From Scilla litardierei (lineage: Eukaryota > Streptophyta > Magnoliopsida > Asparagales > Asparagaceae): 64,000 nucleotides of DNA. Shown one piece after another: positions 1 to 13,000 of this stretch (the stretch's first letter is position 1; every line of letters begins with the position of its first letter). The notes below the pieces were generated by a model that was given only the letters and a program-made list of their open reading frames with translations, made no database searches and was not told the DNA's origin. The stretch is taken from NCBI GenBank assembly GCA_030789695.1, contig CM061132.1:148002597-148066596 (forward strand), in the 5' to 3' direction. Both the position numbers and the translations under genes were made by a program.

Positions 1-1039
1 GATTATAAGTTTGAGCATGATATTATTTTATATTAATCTTGGCTCTCAAGTTATGGTAAATATCATTATGTATGCTTTAAGTTGAACATTTTGTGATGAT
101 TGTATCACTTCTTAGAAATACTTGAATATGATGAATTTTAATCATATTTGGATGGCACTATTATTTCATATGATTCTGTCATGGTGTATATTAGGAATTT
201 AAATTTTCACATTTTGAGTTTAAACTTTATTGATGAAAGAGATTGAGCTTATGCTTTATGATATGGATATCATATGTTTACTATCCTTGCGATTATCATT
301 ATGATATCTCACTGTAAATGCTCAATTACTCTTGTTGATATTAAGTATATGTTGTCAATATAAATTATAAAATAGAAAAGTTTTATTTGAAATTTTTATA
401 GTATTCGATAAAATTATAACAATAAAATTAGATTTCTTGACTCTTTGATGTTAGCCAACTACTTTTCAAACTTAGCCGACTACCATTTGATGAATCTCAC
501 TTTAAAATATTTTGCAGCATTTTACATGACACATTATTCTATTGCATAGATATGGAATGCATTTGATGAATTCATATTGCAACCTATTTGCAAATTTGTT
601 TATTTATCAATGACATTGATGTGTATGATATATGGTTTGTTAAAATATTACTCTCGTGGACATGTAAAATTGAACTTGGAATATTATTTGACATCACTCT
701 TATGCTTACACTTCACGCATATGTTGAAAGTGATGTTGTGTACAAGGAATATGATCACCACATGCTTATATTGAAGTTTATTTGAGATTGTGTTTAATCT
801 CACATGAATATCCCATGCTTAATCTCATATTTGAGACTAATATTTTGATATTCATTATTCTTATGCTTAAAGTTTATGTCAATCATAATTTATATTGTCG
901 ATATCAAATGGAAAAAATAGAATTCTTTAATTTAAAATTTACATTAGTCGAGAACTAAGACTATAACTTGAGATGAACTAATTTCAGAATTTCCTACTCA
1001 AGTCGAGAACTAAGACTTAGAGTATTCATGGGTTCTACA
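1..1039. other. AT-rich stretch, no gene recognised
   Basis: Very AT-rich sequence with only short ORFs that resemble no family I know. A 16-base phrase beginning GTCGAGAACTAAG occurs twice (about 949 and 1003). This may be the decayed flank or LTR of the element relic that follows, but I see no terminal dinucleotides or target duplication to support that. Confidence 0.4.
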
Positions 1040-3000
1040 TTAAAGCTCTAAGGTTGCCGAAGACGAGATAAGACTTCTTCTCTTTATTTCAAAAAAAATT
1101 TTATTTAAAAAGATGGGAGCAAAGCCTGTACATCCAAAATTAGTACATAGCCCATACAAAGGAAAAAAGATATAAGATGCAAGATATGAGGTCAGAGTTG
1201 GAGTAGTCAAAGCTTTGGGAGCTGCTGCCTTAGTACTTTTAGGCTCGGCAAGTGTGATTTCCTCAGTAGTAGAAGGGCCAATAACAACAACATCATCAGA
1301 AATCATCTCAAGTTGATCAAAGATGACACTCGAGTTAGGGATTTTTCGGGCAATTTCTTGCTGACATCGGAGGAAGCCAATGTTGAACACCTTAGACATT
1401 TTGGGAGCAATGACCTCCGGCGAACATTTTTCAACCGCCTCTGCATTAAGTTAATTTTATCTGGGTCAATCTTCTTCAGCTCAATGATCTTGCCTAGAGG
1501 TCGGTGGTCTTAGCTTGGAGGTCGGTAACCTTAGCGTGAAGATCCGCTATCTCCATCTTCCCCTTCTCCTCAATTAATCGTTCATCAAAATGCTTTCAAA
1601 GAACAAAATTGGCCTCCACGTTTTCGACATTGGCCCAAGCCGCCTTCTCCTCGACGAGTGACCTTTCGAGCCTTTCTCCATGGGACGAGAGCTCAGTTAA
1701 TTTGAGCGACAATGCCTTCACTTGAGCCTTTGCTTTATTAGCAGTCTCCATCGCAATAGACATATTCATATGATTCAAAGCAAGGCTCACCTCTGCAGTT
1801 GCCATCTTTATTGCTCGACAACACATCTCTATAGCCATTGAGGACATCTGCATTTAAAGTATGCAAAGTTCAGACTTGACACCTTGCAAAATTAGAAAAA
1901 AGAAAAAAAAGAAGGGAAGAAGCACCGACAGTTGATTGTGCCTGACTAGGGTGTTGGCCAGACGCTTTGACTCAACCATCCGCAGGACCGAGCGATCATA
2001 CTGAAGGAGTCAATTCTCGGCAAGACAAGCTGTAGCCCCGCTGTCAGATAAGATCTATTCTTCGATCCCCACCGGATAGGTAGGCTTGAGAAGACCTTCA
2101 TTTGAGTGTGGAAGGTTGGCTTGGGCAACCTAAATGACATCATAGCCTACTCATACTCCGAAGGAAGCAAGCTGGGTATCCATGTCGGAGGAAGAAGACT
2201 TCCACACAGCCATGTATCATGGTAACCATCAGGCCCAGGGATCGTCAGTCGTGTCTTTAAAGTTGCGGCTGGGGCAGCAGAGGTATGCTTAGAAGTTGAA
2301 CTCAGAGGACTGACCTCACCTTTCTTCTTATTCTTCTCACCTCTACCAGGTTCGGCCAAAGGACGGTCCCTCTTATTCCTCGATCCCCAACAGCCTGTCC
2401 GAGGGACCTGCCTTTGACGAACTCCCAGCAGCCTGTACCATGCTCTCGATAGCCTTAGCCGAACTATATACAGCCTTGGTCAAGCTATCTACAACCTTGG
2501 CCAAGCTCCTTATGGCTTGAACGAAGCTCTGCCCATCCGTATTTGTCAAAGAGGTCGATTGTCGAGTAGACGAGCTACCTTCTGACTTCTTGAGTGCCGA
2601 CGGAGCCTGCCACCTTGGGGTCCAATGAAGGTTGCTGTCCAGTCATATCTGCAAGAAGAAAAGATATTATGGTGAGCAAACATGAATACGATATTTAAAG
2701 ATCGACCTTACCTGTTGCCTATTTGGTGTTCTTCAACACCTCGTTCGACAGCAAGAATGTGATGCACATGTTGGAGCATGCCAACGCTAGCAGTCGGTTG
2801 GCCGCTCTGCTCTCTATCTCGAAGATGTTCATCTCTTCCGAAACCACGGAGCTCGAGCGGCCCCAATGTGTAAGGAAAGTTGCATCACGAGTAAGAATTA
2901 CAAATACATAGTTCTCCTTCCAGCCGTGACCAGAGCTTGCAAGCCCCCAACATGAGATGCTTCTTTCTCTTATCAGTGTTGTAAGACCACACGCCAAACT
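1040..3000 (-). pseudogene. decayed gypsy-type gag-like gene with coiled coil
   Basis: A chain of short minus-strand ORFs reads in the same order as plant proteins annotated as putative gypsy-type transposon (gag-like) proteins. The N-terminal piece (2719-2997) has GWKENYVFV followed by a WG motif. A low-complexity serine/lysine middle follows (about 2150-2600). Next comes a heptad-rich helix (1596-1853) with KAKAQVKALSLKL and an ERLERSLVEEKAAW segment, then a C-terminal acidic tail (1040-1399). Splice-like sites are visible on the minus strand: donor CAACAG/GTAAGG near 2712 and acceptor TTGCAG/AT near 2650, with another acceptor near 1852. Stops break the reading, for example a TAG just before the first donor. 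No LTRs were found. The family assignment is inferred from overall pattern. An alternative is an unrelated coiled-coil host pseudogene. Confidence 0.4.
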
Positions 3001-3617
3001 TATGAAGCTTCAATGGGAAGAAGTGACAAAAAGTGCAATGGTCGGCTCCACCCCATTAAGCAAACACAGCATGCGAAAGCCGAACAAAGCTCATACGAAG
3101 TTCGGAGTAAGTTGGTAGAGGGGAAGCTCAAGAAAGCTAAGAACAATGAGAATGAATTGATGAAGGAGAAAGCGAAGTCCGAGAGAGAGAGTCTTTACAT
3201 ATAATCCGACCTCACACATGTCGGAAAAAAAGATCCTCATTGTGACGATAGATCCTAGCCTTGAAGGAAGGTCAGAGATACTCCGACCTCACACACGTGT
3301 CATTTTTTGCGGGGGTTTTTGAGTGCCTGTGCACTTTGTGCACATGTTATTTATAGTCATTTATACAATTGACAACATCTACTATCCACTTAGGACAAAA
3401 GGGTGAATAGAGTGGGACAAAAGGGTGGATAGAGTGGTGGTCATGAATTGGCCACCTCAACAGGTGGGGTTGCCAACTACTTGAAAAAACCTTATGCACC
3501 CACGACACTACTCACAAACACATTTCTTATTTAATCCTCTGTCTCCAGCTGGCGAAAAAAAACCCTCTATGTGTGGCCCGCGTGATGTGAGGTTGACTAG
3601 TTTATTTGGAGATAGGA
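3001..3617. other. intergenic flank, no gene seen
   Basis: The right flank of the gag-like relic contains repeated TCCGACCTCACAC phrases near 3208 and 3277. The remainder is unremarkable upstream sequence of the ROMO1-like gene. No coding signal was recognised. Confidence 0.4.
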
Positions 3618-3774
3618 CTATATACACCTCAATTAAGGTGTATGTAGGAGACATTTTGCTAAAAAAAAGAAAAAAAAATCACAACATAGGTCACATCTCT
3701 TCGTCTCTCTCCTAATTTCTTTTCTTTTTTGACAAAGTGTCACTTTTGTACGCCTCTTTTTGAGGTGTATATAG
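3618..3774. repeat. MITE-like inverted repeat in the ROMO1-like promoter
   Basis: A perfect 14-bp inverted repeat, CTATATACACCTCA at 3618-3631 and its complement at 3761-3774, bounds 157 bp. Just inside, the two arms stay similar for about 35 bp with small indels (AAGGTGTATGTA against TACGCCTC). No clear target duplication flanks it. It lies about 90 bp upstream of the TATA box of the next gene, so it sits in promoter space. It could be a small MITE or simply a hairpin. Confidence 0.45.
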
Positions 3775-3863
3775 CAATTGGCTCTCTGTTTTTTTGGGTC
3801 CTATTCTTTTATTCATAACAACAAGGAAGAGGAACCGCCGCACTTCCCACAACGACACACACG

Positions 3864-3870
3864 TATAAAA
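3864..3870 (+). promoter_or_regulatory. TATA box of the ROMO1-like gene
   Basis: TATAAAA lies 62 bp upstream of the ATG at 3932. This places a transcription start near 3895 and leaves a 5' leader of roughly 35-40 bases. The assignment is by position and consensus only. Confidence 0.6.
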
Positions 3871-3931
3871 ATCTCTCCTTTTTTAATTTTACTTAAAAAA
3901 AGAAAGATTGGTTGGGAGTTTGAGAGCGGCC

Positions 3932-4004
3932 ATGGCGAAAGATAGCTGCTTGGCCCGCATTACTGCCGGCGCTGCGATAGGAGGAGCTGTCGGCGGAGCA
4001 GTTG
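3932..4004 (+). CDS. ROMO1: ROMO1-like exon 1
   Basis: The start codon at 3932 is the first ATG after the TATA box. The exon encodes 24 residues plus one base of the next glycine codon, then the donor G/GTACTT. It contains the first half of the first glycine-zipper membrane helix. Confidence 0.88.
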
Positions 4005-7000
4005 GTACTTTTTCCCTCTCTATAAACCCCTAACCCTATTTTTATACTTCCATCAATCAAATTCTATTATGATCTATTTAAATTGGATTACAATTCTTGG
4101 TCTTTTAGACAACTATTTTATTTATAGGGACTTGGCAGTTTTCATGATAAAATTAAGCCTTTACAATATGTAAAGTTCATTGTTTTTATGTAGAAACAGA
4201 CAATAGACACTGCGATAATTGTTTTTAAGTTTTACTCTTCAATTTTTAAGTAAAAGTTGGATTCATGTAAGGAATCTTGGCTGCAGACTACTGAGAATGG
4301 TCATGGCTTGTATTTTGGAATATGCGACCCTATGAACTTGTAATTAATAACATCAATAAATGGTAGAAGGATAACTATGCCAAGAACAGTTCATCTAAAA
4401 TGCAGCTATGTGAAAACTCAGAATCTGTAACTATCCAACTGAATTTTATTTTCTTGAAGGTTACATGTTTTTTTTCTCCTTAGAAACGCCCCCTCGAGTC
4501 ATATGGTTGGTGCAGTGAAACATGATAAGTAAAAGTTGGATTCATGTAAGGAATCTTGGCTGCAGACTACTGAGAATGGTCATGGCTTGTATTTTGGAAT
4601 ATGCGACCCTATGAACTTGTAATTAATAACATCAATAAATGGTAGAAGGATAACTATGCCAAGAACAGTTCATCTAAAATGCAGCTATGTGAAAACTCAG
4701 AATCTGTAACTATCCAACTGAATTTTATTTTCTTGAAGGTTACATGTTTTTTTTCTCCTTAGAAACGCCCCCTCGAGTCATATGGTTGGTGCAGTGAAAC
4801 ATGATAATTTTTTTATTTTTATTTTTTGAATATCGAAGAGTTACCTGAACGAGGAGATATGACATGATGGATTTTGTAGATATTCCTGGAAGACGAATGG
4901 CTACATGCATCACTCCTCTTGAACTGAGATATGATTTCTCATCTTAAACCTCTTAGAGATTACACTTTAAGACATTCACATCCATTTTTATATCTCGTTG
5001 GAATCCTTTGCTGAATTAGTTGTCCAAATGAATGCTTATTTTGTTAATAGTAAGTTGGGACTCAGATAGGTCCAACCTGTTCCATTATGCAAGAAAGCCT
5101 CTGGTATTTCATCCTCGAGTTCTTGCCTTTGAAAATGGGAAAGACAGAAATTTAAGTGATGTTTTGTTCATCATAGCTGTCCTTGTACACCTAATCGTAT
5201 CAATTTAGCTTGAAATAATCGAAGTCACAACGATGACTCTTCTAGTCAACATTCCCCCCAACCCTTGGTTTTGTGGGTTGAATCATTAGACCGTTGTGAA
5301 AGCTGTATTACCCTCTCACGCAAACAAGCACATACTTGCAATGCGCTTTAAGTTCTTGGTCCTTGATGAGAGAGCTACTATGTAGATTAAAGCCAGATAT
5401 GGTGGTCAATAAGAAAATACAAAGGCTTAATTGTGACTTAAAACCATTTTTGCACATGTAACACTCAAAATAAAGTCTTATGTCTCTTCTTACCTAAAGT
5501 TAGTTAATGCATTAGAAACACATCCAATCAAAGTGCAGATACATGCAATTTGTTTGATATTACATATCAACTTCTGAACTTCATTTGCTAGGTTTGGAGG
5601 TGTAATACATTTCCCAAGGTTTTGGCTGAGATAGATGTAACATTTTATTACTCAGAGAAACAGTTGTTATATGATTTCTTGATGTTGTTATATGATTTCT
5701 TGATTATTGTGGCCATCTGAAGAATTTCTCAAGCACTGAATGCAAGATTAATGATTTGGTGTTGGAATTTTTATTCATTTGCGATAAGCCTCTCCCCGCT
5801 TCAAAATTCCAGGCTTCAATGGGTTTGAGGTACCACTGGTTTTTGCCCTCATTCTTTATGCCCATTTTCTCATACTATTGATTATTACAATTAATAGTGA
5901 AAATAAAGAAAAGGTTCAAAGCCTTGTCACAAGTAGGTGCTTGGTTGGTTTGTAACTTGTCCAATGCTTAGAAACTCATTAATGGAGAATATTTTAATGA
6001 AAAGTTAGTTTGAGTGAAAGGATTTGGAAAATCTCAATGCAATTAGCTAAGAGAATTGAAGAAACATAAATTATAGTAAGTATGTTTGGTTTGGATCTCT
6101 GTAATTTGAACCTAGGTAATCAAGACACTAAAATGCCAATTCTGAAAAGGAGAAAAGGAAAAAGGAAAAGAAACTTGATAGCAAGGTTTGAAATCCTAGC
6201 CGATGTCCCTGCATATTGTTCATGTTATGTCAGATTTCAAGTATGTTGAACCTAGCAAATGCCACCGATCTTACATAGTAACAACTAATATACGAGAAAA
6301 ATCGGGGGATTTGAATTAGTATAGTTTGAAATACAAATTTTATTTATATAGGGTCCAGAAAAACCTCATTAAATCGTGACAATCAATGTTCAAAAAGTTA
6401 GCTGATTATACACATACACGGCAGTTTCCTAATGCGAACATTTTGCACCAGAAACCCATATGGGAATATTTTTATTTTTTGATTTTTTATTCAATTTTTT
6501 TCATGGTTTAATCCATACATATATATATCACAGAAAAACAATGGGTGATCCCTAGCAGGATTTAACACTCGATCAAGCCATTACAAATTCAAAAGTTTCA
6601 GAATAATAGAATATTTTTACCAATTCGATCGAGAGAAAAATATGAGGATTTTCTTGATTTTTGGGTTGGGAGGATATTATGATTTGTAGATAACATCCAA
6701 TGGTTTAGATTTATGAAAAAAATATTAAAGATATTTTTCTTATTGTGTTTGAATCGAAGACTTTTATTACCATAGAATTTTCATATATGTATATAAGAGA
6801 AATATGGATATGTGTTGTCAGCCCAGGAATTTTCTTTGCTGATAGCCACATGTCCGCTTCCTATTGGTCGGAACTCCTAATTTTTAATTTACACACTAAC
6901 CCCTGAAATTTGTAAACTCACATGCCTCACCTCTCCTCTTTCACGCGGTGGTTGTTGTTGCCCCAATGTCGATGTCGTGCTCACCCACCTCCCCGTGACC

Positions 7001-10000
7001 TCCTCCTTCCTCGTGGGCCTCCTCTATCTACCGGCTCATCCTCAACGGTGGAGTTGGGATCGGCAGAGGTGGTCGTGGGGAGGTGGGAGAGTATGCGACG
7101 ATGTTGACGATGTTGATGATGGTGTGGAAACGTGAGATGAGGCCTATGACGAGCATGATGAGGGGGAGGTCGAAGGGTTGATGATGATGTTGTTGATAGT
7201 GGTTCTTATTGTTGACGTCGGGGTGGGCAGTGGGTTGAGGTTGGTAGAGGTGATGACATTGTTGTTGTCGATGGCAGGATTAGGGTTCTGATAGGGAGGA
7301 GTCAGGGGGTTTGAGGTGATAGTGGGGGGGGGGGGGGGTTTGTCGATGACGGGGAGGATGACGGGGAGGTTGCAATGGGGAGGAGTCGATGGCTATAGTG
7401 GAGGCAGCGGTTGTCGACCGTGCGGAGGCAATCATCGGTGGGATTTGGACGATCAGTGGCAGGATTTAGGCAATCGGTGGCGCTGGATCATCCGCAGCAG
7501 CTGCGTGAGAGAGCAGAGGCGGGGGCAGGCAATTTTGTAAATTTCGGAGTTTAATGTGCAAATTTAAAAAACAAGAACTGTTTGCAAAACAACCCCAAAC
7601 AACCCCGACCAACAGGAAGAGGACATGTGGCTATCAGCAGTTGAATCAATCATGTTATTGTCACCATTTTTTGAGCGAGATCTTTTTGAGAACTTATTTG
7701 CATTATCCGCTTGATAAAAGACTTCAATTTCCTATCAGTCCACCGTTATGCTTCCAAATTTTGTTGTTTTGAATCAATAGTAGTGCTGTGACTGGCTATT
7801 CAAAATGTACATGAAAACATGTTTTCTTTTCACAAATCGATATGAAGGGTGACGAGTATTCAAGCTCTATTTCCCTTTAGAGTCCAATTCCAGAGCTAGG
7901 CTTTCTGTCACATTTCTTACATAAATTTAGTCCTTACAAATTGTCCCATATTATTGGCCTAGTGTATAGCGTGCATTTTCTTGTTTTTATTTCATTTATT
8001 TACTCCCCACCTATTCTTGATCAGCTTCAACCCCAGGCATTTCACACCATCATCCTAAAATAAGTTGTGTAGCATTAGGTCCGCATTCTATAGCTCGAGG
8101 GCTTGTATGGCTAGGAATTTGATCTGAATACGATGCTATACATTTTATCTTTCTGTTTCTGATCAAGAAATATCACTGACAGTGACTTATTTGTGTTTAT
8201 ATTTTTTTCTTCTTTTAACACCATATATATGTTTGCATCGCTTTGATTGCATACATGCTTAGTTGTGTATGTACTCCACAATTTATTGCATGTCAAACTT
8301 TATTTTATTTTGTTTTGTTTTGTTTAACTTCATGTAAATGCACATGCCTATTAACAAATTCATGTTTGATAATGTAAATCTTTCTAGGTGCTGTTTACGG
8401 GACTTACGAAGCAATCCGATATAGGGTAATGCTCTTATTTTTGTGCAAAACCTATTTCCTGTTTATTCAATAGTATAATTTCAAATTTGGGAATCCGGTA
8501 GTTGGTTTCTAGTGCTGCAATCTGCTATGTTTTTTGTTCTAAATATTTGCCCTGCTTCTGTTTAATCTCTTTCAGTTTGTTATATTAATTCAGTTGGTAG
8601 CTGGTCCCCAGCTATTGATATTGTAGTCCAGATATGAGGATATCTAAATGAAATGTGGCATTCAAGCTACATCCAGCATCCGAGAAAGACGATTGTCGTT
8701 TTTCTAAAGAGTCACACTGGCTTTCAGTCTGATGTCACTTAAACCTATTCCACTGCAATAGTGTCTTTCAATCCATCATCTAAGTGTTATCTATACAACT
8801 GGGGGTTTAGAGTGGAAACCACTTACTCATGGCAAAAATCCTCTGTCAGTATTTTTATCACAGAAATATTTAAAAATGGTTTTAGTGCTATCTGGTTATT
8901 CAAGTACATGTCCTAGGACTAGATGATATTAGGATTTGACTTTTATAGGCTGGCCTGGATTCCCAACTAATTATCCAATGCAAAATAGTTTGTGCTATCA
9001 AGCTGTCAGCTGTTCATCTGCTGTGATTTTCAGCTAGTAGCATTTACTGTATCATTAATGCATGATGGCTGCATCTGGAGAATGGATATGTTGCATATGA
9101 AAAAAGTGGTGGTTTCTATTCATGCACCCCCATGATAAATGAGAATCCTAGCTGTCCCAATGCAGCCACAAGCTTTTGATTTTTTATGAGTATGCCAAAC
9201 TGCATATTTGACTAATAAGTACTTGGAACATTTGGCAGACGGATTCAGGGACACACAGACCAAAAACATTAGAGAATTAGCAATTTAACTTATTCGGAGA
9301 ATCTAGCAAGATTTTTCTCATAATTTGATTGTCAACAAAGCAGATATCCCCATTAACGATAATGCTAAAAAGCCAAGGTTCAAATTTAAGCAAACCAACC
9401 ATCTCGATGATAGAGCCATGTAGACCAAATGGGAAGATATCCTGGATGTATGCGACCTCAAAAAAGTCCAGAAACCTCTAAATTTGCACTATTTTTAGGG
9501 GAAGAGTGTGAGTTGCTGTGTGAAGTTTTGTGAAGAATTGATTGAGAAAGGGGATAGATCCCTTAGTTTAGTGGTAGCGTTAGGCTTTTTCTCTCAAATT
9601 AAAAACTAGGAGAGCGGTCTCTGCTCAAATTGAGACCACCTATCTTGTTATCTTTATTTGAAATCCAATAAAGACCCCATCATTTTCCTAAATCCACCAC
9701 AAAACCCTAATTTCATTGTATTTCTCATCCGATTACATCAAATTGATATCAAAGCAGTTCGATCCTGATGGCGACGACGAGAAAAAATGGAGGCTTGGGA
9801 GGAACGACAAATAGAGTCACTGAAGGAGCTGTAATCCTTGTGGAAGCAAATCTCGGCTTCATTATAGGAGACCTCCTCTCGAAAGAAACCTTATAGAAGA
9901 TGGATAGAACCCTAGTTCTTGGAGAGTTAGGTTTTGCTCTCAAATTTAAAGCTAGGAGAGCAGCATCCTCTCAAATTGAGACCACCGATCTTAACTTAAT

Positions 10001-13000
10001 TCAAAATCCAATAAAAATTTAATCTTTTTCCCTAATATACTTCAAACACTAATTTCATCTTTAATTCACATCTGATTCGCATCAAATTAGAATTAGAGCA
10101 GTTCGATCTCGATGGCGGTTGCGAGAAAAATGGAGGCTTGGGAGGAACGACGGATAGCGTTACTGGAGGACCTGGAATCCTTGTGGAAGCAAATCTCGGC
10201 TTCGTTAAAGAAGATCTCACACCCTCCGTCTGAGAAGAAGACTCCGAAGCCAGATCTGAAGAAAGACGAAGCCATCGACGTAGATTTGGGGTGAAAGGCG
10301 CCGCTTTGGGCAAGGGCAAGCGAGAAAATGTCTCTTTGAGGAGGAAATTGATACGATCCGCTTGGATCGATCAAGCAAATCAATTTAAAGGTGGAAAAAT
10401 TAAAAAGAGAGGAATATTTTTAGGGTTTTTAGATTGAGAAGACAATGGAAATCAATTGATAAAAGCCTCTTTCGAGAGGAGACTTGCTCTCCGAGCTTTT
10501 GATTGAACGGAACAAAAGCCTAAATATCTTTCACTAAGGATGCTCAAGGGTTTCTCAACAATCTAAGCATAAGCAAATACAATGGCGGCTAGCCCTAATA
10601 AAGAGAATGAGGGGATTTACTAATTTGGCCTAGAACGACCAAAATACCCCTAAGGCTAATAATACTAATTAACGCCTCCACGTCTCCTCCTGCGCACGTA
10701 AGTGATCATGGGCGGCCCCTCCCCGTCCACCGCACGTGGTGCGGCCTCCTCGGAACGTGTGCCGGCCGAAGATGCGGCATGGTCCGCATCAATACCCCCG
10801 TAGAAGAGCCACTTTGTCCTCAAGGTGGAAGTCCAGAAATTGCTCCCGAACAACGTCGAACGCCTCTCACATGGCATCGCAGTCCGGTAATCCCGCCCAA
10901 TGTATCAATACCTCCTGCCGACGCCCCGGACCCTGACGCACCGTCCTGACGTCTAACGGCTCCATCATCACCTCCATGTCCTCTGTCAGTGTCGGTGAAA
11001 GTGTGGATGATACCGTCTGCTCTCCAATAGCGCGACGAAGCTGCGAAACATGAAAAACGGGATGGATCGTAGCCGTCGTGGGTAACCTCAGCTTGTAGGC
11101 CACTTGGCCAATCTTTGCCTCAATCTCAAAGGGACCAAAGAATCTGGCAGATAGCTTCTCATTCCTCCTCCTCGCCACTGATCTCTGTCTGTATGGTCGC
11201 AGCTTGAGATATACCATATCTCCCTCCTAAAAGCTCACATCCCGTCGATGTCCATCTGCCTTCGCCTTCATCACCTGCTGAGCCCGTAGCAGGTGCTTCT
11301 TCAGCTCCTCTAGCATCCCATCCCTCTCCTCCATGTAACCATATACCAACGAGACTGGCGTCTGTCTGCTTCCGAATCGAATCAGCTCGGACGGGTCTCT
11401 TCCATATAACACCCGGAAAGGGGTCGTCCCTGCTGCTGAATGGTATGAAGTATTGTACTAATACTCCGCCCAGGCCAACCAGCGGTACCACTGTCGCGAT
11501 GTCTCCGATGCAAAACATCGCAGATACGTCTCTATACTGCGATTAACCATCTCTGTCTGCCCATCTGTCTGGGGGTGATAGGCGGTACTCCTCTTCAACA
11601 CCGTTCCATGTACCCGGAACAACTCCCGCCAATACCCGCTCAAGAACACCTGGTCCCGGTCAGACACTATAGAACCAGGGATCCCATGCAACTGTATCAC
11701 CTCTCGAGTAAACGCAGTGGCCACCGAAACTGCCGTGTACGGGTGTTTCAGCGGTATGAAATGTGCGTACTTACTCAGCCTGTCCACCACTACGAAAATC
11801 ACCGAATACCCCTCCGACCTGGGTAATCCATCGATGAAGTCCATCGTCACCTCCCACACCCGCTTAGGCAGAGCCAAAGGCTGCAGCAACCCTGCAGGTG
11901 CCATTGCCATGTACTTGTGACGCTGGCAGACATCACAAGCCGCCACTAAGAGGGCGATCACCTTCTTCATCACTGGCCAGTAAACCTCTCGGGCCATCCG
12001 CATGTAAGTCTGATGCACCCCAGAGTGTCCCCCAATCCCTGAACTGTGGAACTCCTAAAACAACACTGGTATGAAGGCCGACCTCCGTGGTAAGACCAAC
12101 TGTCCCTGGTACAACAGCCTGCGCCCCTCCAAAGAGTACCCCTTCAGCGCCTCCTCGCCGCCCTGTAGTCGCTCCCTGATCTGTCTCAGCTCTGGGTCGG
12201 TCTCTGCCTCATGTAACATGGGCTCCACGTCTAGCCACATCGGTAACGAGAGCGTCCTCAGGTGCACTCCCTCCTCTCGTCGAGACAAGGCGTCAGTGCC
12301 TTATTCTCCGACCCGGGCATGTACTCAATGACAAACCGGTACCCTATCAGCTTCGAAAGCCAACGCTGGTGCTACTCAGTCACCAACCTATACTCAAGTA
12401 GGTACTTGAGGCTCCTCTGGTCTGTCCTGACCACGAACTCTCTCCCAAGTAGGTACGACCGCCACTTCTGCACCGCCAACACTATCGTCATCAACTCTCT
12501 CTCGTACACCGACTTCAGCCGGGCTCTGGCAGAGAGCACGTGGCTGTAGTAGGCTACGGGCCGCCCCAACTGCATCAACACCGCCCCCAAACCTACTCCT
12601 GATGCATCTGTCTCCACTACAAACACGATGTTGAAGTCAGGCAGCGCCAGCACCGGGGCCGTAGTCATGGCCACCTTCAAGGCCTCAAAGGCCTTGGTCG
12701 CTTCCTCCCCCCAAACGAACCCGTTCTTCTTCAAAAGGTCAGTAAGCGGTCATGCAATCGTACTGTACCCCTCACGAACTTCCGGTAGTAGCCCGTCAGC
12801 CCAATGAAACCCCGCAATGCCCTCAAAGAAGTAGGCACTGGCCAGTCCAACATGGCCTCTATCTTCGTCCTGTCCGTCACTACTCCTTCCGCCGATACCA
12901 CGTGCCCAAGGTACTCAATCTGCAGCTGGCCGAAGCTACACTTTTTCCTGTTCGCATACAACTGTTGCGCCCCCAACTCCCGGAAGACTGTCTCCAATTG

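Noticed and set aside
577..785. Two overlapping 65-codon ORFs in the AT-rich left edge
   Set aside because: Low-complexity hydrophobic readings in AT-rich DNA, with no family resemblance or splice context.
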